DNA of 64,000 nt from Nocardia sp. SYP-A9097 (GTDB taxonomy: Bacteria; Actinomycetota; Actinomycetes; Mycobacteriales; Mycobacteriaceae): positions 62,001 to 126,000 of the forward strand of contig NZ_WJIC01000002.1 in the NCBI RefSeq assembly GCF_009649815.1, in the 5' to 3' direction. Within the stretch, counting starts at the first letter, position 1; the number at the start of each line of letters is the position of its first letter. Positions 61,224-64,000 of the stretch are shown here, piece by piece. The notes below the pieces were generated by a model, which worked only from the letters and a program-made list of their open reading frames with translations, did not search any database and had not been told where the DNA came from. The position numbers and the translations under genes are program-made.

Positions 61224-62141
61224 TCAGCGACGGGGCGGCACCGGAATTCGCATGAGGTCCTCGGCGACGACGATCTCCCCGTCGAACTCCTTGCGCGCCT
61301 CGGCCAAATGCTCGTCGAGTGACCGGTAGCGCTGGGAGAAGTGGGTGAGGACCAGCGTCCGAGCGCCGGCGCGCGCCGCGACCGCGCCCGCCTGTCCCGC
61401 CGTGAGGTGCCCGAATTCGGTGGCCAGATGCGTATCGGCATCGACGAAGGTGGCCTCGATGACCAGCATGTCCACGCCCGCTGCCAGGTCGTGTACGCCA
61501 TCGCACATGCGGGTGTCCATGATGAACGCGAAGCTCTGACCGCGCCGCGGTTCACTGACCTCGTCCAGATAAATGGTGCGGCCGTCGATCTCGACCTCGC
61601 CGTCGTGTTGTAGTCGCCCGACGATCGGCCCCGAGAGTCCGAGCTCGCGTAGTCGCTCCGGCACGATGCGCCGGCCGTCGGCTTCGGTGAGCCGATATCC
61701 GAATGCCTCCACCGGATGTGAAAGCCGGGCGGTGCGCAGTGTGAAAGGCGCTCCGAGCGCGTCGAGTTCACCGTTCGCGCTGATCGGATGCGGCCGTAGT
61801 TCCCCGGTCTGGTGGTAGGCCGTGGAGCTGCACAGCCGCTGGAAGTACTGCTCCCCCGAGGCCGGGTAATAGACGTCGACCGGATGCGGCACCTTGTCGA
61901 GGCTGATCCGCTGCACCACTCCGGCCAGCCCGAGGCTGTGATCACCGTGGAAATGGGTGACGCCGATGCGGGTGAGATCGGTGGCCGACACGCCGGCGTG
62001 GATCATCTGCCGCTGGGTGCCCTCCCCGGGATCGAAGAGCAATCCCTCGCCGTCCCAACGCAGCAGATACCCATTGTGATTGCGCTGTTTGGTCGGTACT
62101 TGACTGGCTGTTCCCAAAATGACCAGTTCGCGCTGTGACAC
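61224..62141 (-). CDS. rnz: Ribonuclease Z
   Basis: 305 residues. Metallo-beta-lactamase fold: [21 protein letters not shown], the signature HFHGDH (His63 to His68), MDTRMCDGV and the C-terminal LTHFSQRY. It removes the 3' trailer from tRNA precursors. GTG start with no Shine-Dalgarno; TAGCCT placed 6 nt before it suggests a leaderless mRNA. Confidence 0.93.
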   Translation of the reverse strand: MSQRELVILGTASQVPTKQRNHNGYLLRWDGEGLLFDPGEGTQRQMIHAGVSATDLTRIGVTHFHGDHSLGLAGVVQRISLDKVPHPVDVYYPASGEQYFQRLCSSTAYHQTGELRPHPISANGELDALGAPFTLRTARLSHPVEAFGYRLTEADGRRIVPERLRELGLSGPIVGRLQHDGEVEIDGRTIYLDEVSEPRRGQSFAFIMDTRMCDGVHDLAAGVDMLVIEATFVDADTHLATEFGHLTAGQAGAVAARAGARTLVLTHFSQRYRSLDEHLAEARKEFDGEIVVAEDLMRIPVPPRR

Positions 62142-62206
62142 GGCGTCAGGCTACCGGGCGGGCGAGTAATCCTCATGGCAGCGCGATTCCGGGCGCGCCA
62201 TGGATC

Positions 62207-62225
62207 GATACCAGGCGGGGGTATC
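62207..62225 (+). promoter_or_regulatory. CsoR-like operator upstream of the DUF6153/DUF305 pair
   Basis: GATACC (62207-62212), seven bases, GGTATC (62220-62225), with a G-rich centre. It matches the general TACC...GGTA form of CsoR copper-repressor operators and lies 27 nt before the ATG. The CsoR gene itself is not in the window. Confidence 0.45.
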
Positions 62226-62252
62226 AGAGTGGTCGAATCGAGTCGCACTAGA

Positions 62253-62681
62253 ATGGCTCGGGTGTTGGAACAACAGGCCCTCGGAACCCGGTTGACCCGG
62301 GCATTCGGCCTGTTCACCCTGCTTGCCGGGGTCGCCATCATGCATGCGGTGGTCTTCGGCATGAGCGGCGGTTCCGATTCGTCGCACGATATGAGCCGAA
62401 TGGGCTCCGGTACCGCGATCACCGCCTCGATGGGCGCGGCGCATGCGGAGACCATGCCGGGCTGTGCCGGTGGTGAATGCGATGGGCACGCCGGAATGCA
62501 TGGCTGCCTGTTCGTACTGACCGCTCTGCTACTCGGATTGGGCTTGACCCTGCTGGGCTGGTTCGCGCTGAAAAACCGCGAAACCGCCGCGACGAAACTG
62601 CGGCGACTGCGCGCGCATCGCGCTCGTCCACCACCGTGGACGGTGCTCTCCTTGGCCGAATTGGCGATTCTGTGGATCTGA
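62253..62681 (+). CDS. DUF6153-like membrane protein
   Basis: 142 residues from ATG at 62253 (GTG 62262 possible). Two membrane helices (about 14-37 and 84-110) flank an extracytoplasmic loop rich in Met, His, Asp and Cys (SSHDMSRM, HAETMPGCAGGECDGHAGMHGC). The Met/His/Cys content suits copper binding. It precedes the DUF305 lipoprotein gene by 90 bp, probably one operon. Confidence 0.7.
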   Translation: MARVLEQQALGTRLTRAFGLFTLLAGVAIMHAVVFGMSGGSDSSHDMSRMGSGTAITASMGAAHAETMPGCAGGECDGHAGMHGCLFVLTALLLGLGLTLLGWFALKNRETAATKLRRLRAHRARPPPWTVLSLAELAILWI

Positions 62682-62771
62682 TGGACCCGCCGCGACCGCG
62701 TATCTCCCACGCGGACGCGAGTTTTCGCGCACCCATTTTCAGGTCATTCGCAATTACCAAGGAGTACAACC

Positions 62772-63416
62772 ATGTTCACCATCAGCCGTATCAAGATCGC
62801 CGTTGTCGCAGGTACCGCCGCTGTCGCCCTGATCGCCGCGGGCTGTAGCAACAACGATTCCTCCACGTCCGGCACGAATCACGAAAGCACCACCGGCAGT
62901 AGTTCTTCCATGCCCGGAATGGATCACGGCGGCATGTCCACCCAGCCCGCCGCACGCACGGATTTCAATGCCGCGGATATCACCTTCCTGCAGATGATGT
63001 ACCCACATCACGCCCAGGCCGTGGAGATGGCGAAGCTGGTGCCGTCCCGTTCACAGAATGAGCAATTGCGCACGCTCGCAAAGAATGTGGAGCAGGCGCA
63101 GACCCCGGAGATGCAGCAGATCACCACGCTGCTGCAGGCTTTCGGCAAGGGCGCGCCGAGCGCGACCATGGGCCATGAGGGTATGGCGGGCATGATGTCG
63201 GCCGATCAGATGTCGGCGCTGGAGAAGCTGTCCGGCCCGGAATTCGACACGCAGTGGATGCGGATGATGATCGAGCATCACAAGGGCGCGATCACCATGT
63301 CGAATACCGAATTGGCAAGTGGCGGTAATGCCGAAGCCAAGGCCATGGCGCAGGCCATCGTGACCGGTCAGCAGACCGAGATCGATGAGATGAATGCCAT
63401 GCTCGGCCGGAGCTAG
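62772..63416 (+). CDS. DUF305 lipoprotein, probable copper-binding
   Basis: 214 residues. AAGGAG precedes the ATG. Lipobox LIAAGC. A Ser/Thr-rich linker contains MPGMDHGGMS. The DUF305 domain shows its twin motifs MMYPHHAQAVEMAKLV and MMIEHHKGAITMSNTEL, with Met and His residues that form metal sites in ferritin-like bundles. Family members commonly sit in copper resistance loci. Confidence 0.9.
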   Translation: MFTISRIKIAVVAGTAAVALIAAGCSNNDSSTSGTNHESTTGSSSSMPGMDHGGMSTQPAARTDFNAADITFLQMMYPHHAQAVEMAKLVPSRSQNEQLRTLAKNVEQAQTPEMQQITTLLQAFGKGAPSATMGHEGMAGMMSADQMSALEKLSGPEFDTQWMRMMIEHHKGAITMSNTELASGGNAEAKAMAQAIVTGQQTEIDEMNAMLGRS

Positions 63417-63430
63417 TCACCCAATGAAAC

Positions 63431-63461
63431 AACGGGTGCACCATATTCCGGTGCACCCGTT
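63431..63461. terminator. Bidirectional terminator
   Basis: AACGGGTGCACC (63431-63442) and GGTGCACCCGTT (63450-63461), loop ATATTCC, between convergent genes. Confidence 0.75.
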
Positions 63462-63484
63462 GGATGTTCGCGCCCCGGCAGCTG

Positions 63485-63781
63485 TCAGCTGCCGATGACC
63501 GTATTCATAATCGTTCCGGCACTGGTGGCGGTCGCGCCGCCGATCATGGCTCCCGCCACCATCTTCGGTGATTCGAGCCCGCCGCCGCTCCACTTCTCCC
63601 AGGCGAAGCGGCCGCCGCCGTAGGTGATGGCGGTGACGCCGGAGAGCATGGTGAACCAGGTGAAGTAGCGAACCAATTTCATCAGCTTGTCCGCCACCGG
63701 CGGTGTCTCGGGTGTCGGATTGCCGATCTGCGCGACCACGGTCGTGTAAGTCTCGTGCACGGTGGCGAGGAGCATGCTCAC
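63485..63781 (-). CDS. Small two-helix membrane protein
   Basis: 98 residues from GTG at 63781 (ATG 63775 is the alternative); AGAGGA lies upstream. Two hydrophobic segments: about 37-57 (LVRYFTWFTMLSGVTAITYGG) and 72-95 (MVAGAMIGGATATSAGTIMNT). The size and two-helix layout with a polar N-terminus recall small integral subunits of conjugation/secretion systems, but no such genes are nearby. Unknown function. Confidence 0.6.
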   Translation of the reverse strand: MSMLLATVHETYTTVVAQIGNPTPETPPVADKLMKLVRYFTWFTMLSGVTAITYGGGRFAWEKWSGGGLESPKMVAGAMIGGATATSAGTIMNTVIGS

Positions 63782-63925
63782 GATCGGTTCCTCTCGGATG
63801 CTGAGGTAGTGCTGACTGGGCAGAACTAGTGGCACAACTCTCACTAATATGAGCTATTGAACCTCATCCCGCCAGGTCATGGCGTGAAGACACACCACCT
63901 GCAGCGAACTCGAGCGGTTGTTCAG

Positions 63926-64000
63926 TTATCGATTGGCATTCGCCTTACCGAGCAGGGAGTGCTTGCGGCCGTAGAGGAAGTAGACGACGAAGCCCAGTGC
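63926..64000 (-). CDS. C-terminal end of an amino-acid permease (partial)
   Basis: The last 24 codons of a minus-strand gene running off the window edge: ALGFVVYFLYGRKHSLLG, then KANANR and TAA. A final membrane helix followed by Y-G-R-K/R-H-S is the usual end of APC-family permeases. Most of the gene is outside the window. Confidence 0.55.
   Translation of the reverse strand, partial: ALGFVVYFLYGRKHSLLGKANANR

Noticed and set aside
1..64000. CRISPR arrays, tRNA or rRNA genes, integrases, prophage genes
   Set aside because: I read the gaps and found no regularly spaced repeats, no cloverleaf with CCA-like ends, and no integrase, transposase or phage structural protein among the plausible coding regions.

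Overview
The window is high-GC actinobacterial DNA, almost certainly from Nocardiaceae (most likely Nocardia). The evidence is a mycothiol S-conjugate amidase, F420-type luciferase-like oxidoreductases, an LGFP-repeat lipoprotein, a short-chain Z-isoprenyl diphosphate synthase, DUF3558, DUF4307 and DUF885 proteins, and a gene order that, from memory, matches Mycobacterium tuberculosis Rv1072 to Rv1095 in reverse. The shared backbone here is: desaturase start (edge), phoH2, glyA behind a ZTP riboswitch, coaA, uppS-like, hemolysin III, YyaL-type protein, small membrane protein, mca, DUF4307 gene, greA, metB, cbs, thiolase and Bax-inhibitor-like protein.

Region by region. 0-13 kb: backbone genes (PhoH2 toxin-type ATPase, SHMT, pantothenate kinase, prenyl synthase, hemolysin III) with DUF488, a glutaredoxin and a membrane adenylate cyclase. 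13.4-15.5 kb: the YyaL-type protein. 15.6-39.1 kb: an accessory block of about 24 kb inserted at the conserved junction between the YyaL gene and the small gene before mca. It carries three TetR-, AraC- or ROK-type regulators with catabolic genes (LLM oxidoreductase plus phosphotransferase, GH3 glucosidase, type-B carboxylesterase), an XRE/DUF397 regulatory pair with a long perfect palindrome, orphan small genes, and a decaying catabolic operon. In that operon an acyl-CoA dehydrogenase is frameshifted, and a deletion has joined the front of an acyl-CoA ligase to the back of an aldehyde dehydrogenase. 39-43 kb: backbone (mca, DUF4307, greA, metB). 43-50 kb: acyl-CoA dehydrogenase, membrane proteins, a lytic transglycosylase and an HD-domain regulator destroyed by a Trp-to-amber change. 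50.5-57.7 kb: cbs, thiolase, Bax-inhibitor-like protein, an LLM enzyme and an RNA methyltransferase. 57.8-64 kb: an MFS pump, a second DUF885 protein, RNase Z, a putative copper-responsive DUF6153/DUF305 pair and a permease end.

Non-coding signals: a ZTP (pfl) riboswitch before glyA; three copies of a hairpin-forming MITE/REP-like element of about 90 bp; a 63-bp dispersed repeat in two intergenic regions; a structured greA leader; a 43-bp tandem duplication covering the end of cbs; several perfect operator-like palindromes; and many bidirectional terminators between convergent genes. No tRNA, rRNA, CRISPR array, integrase or complete insertion sequence was seen. Start codons were chosen by Shine-Dalgarno spacing, and several were moved inward from the longest possible frame. 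References to M. tuberculosis gene order are from memory, not from a search.
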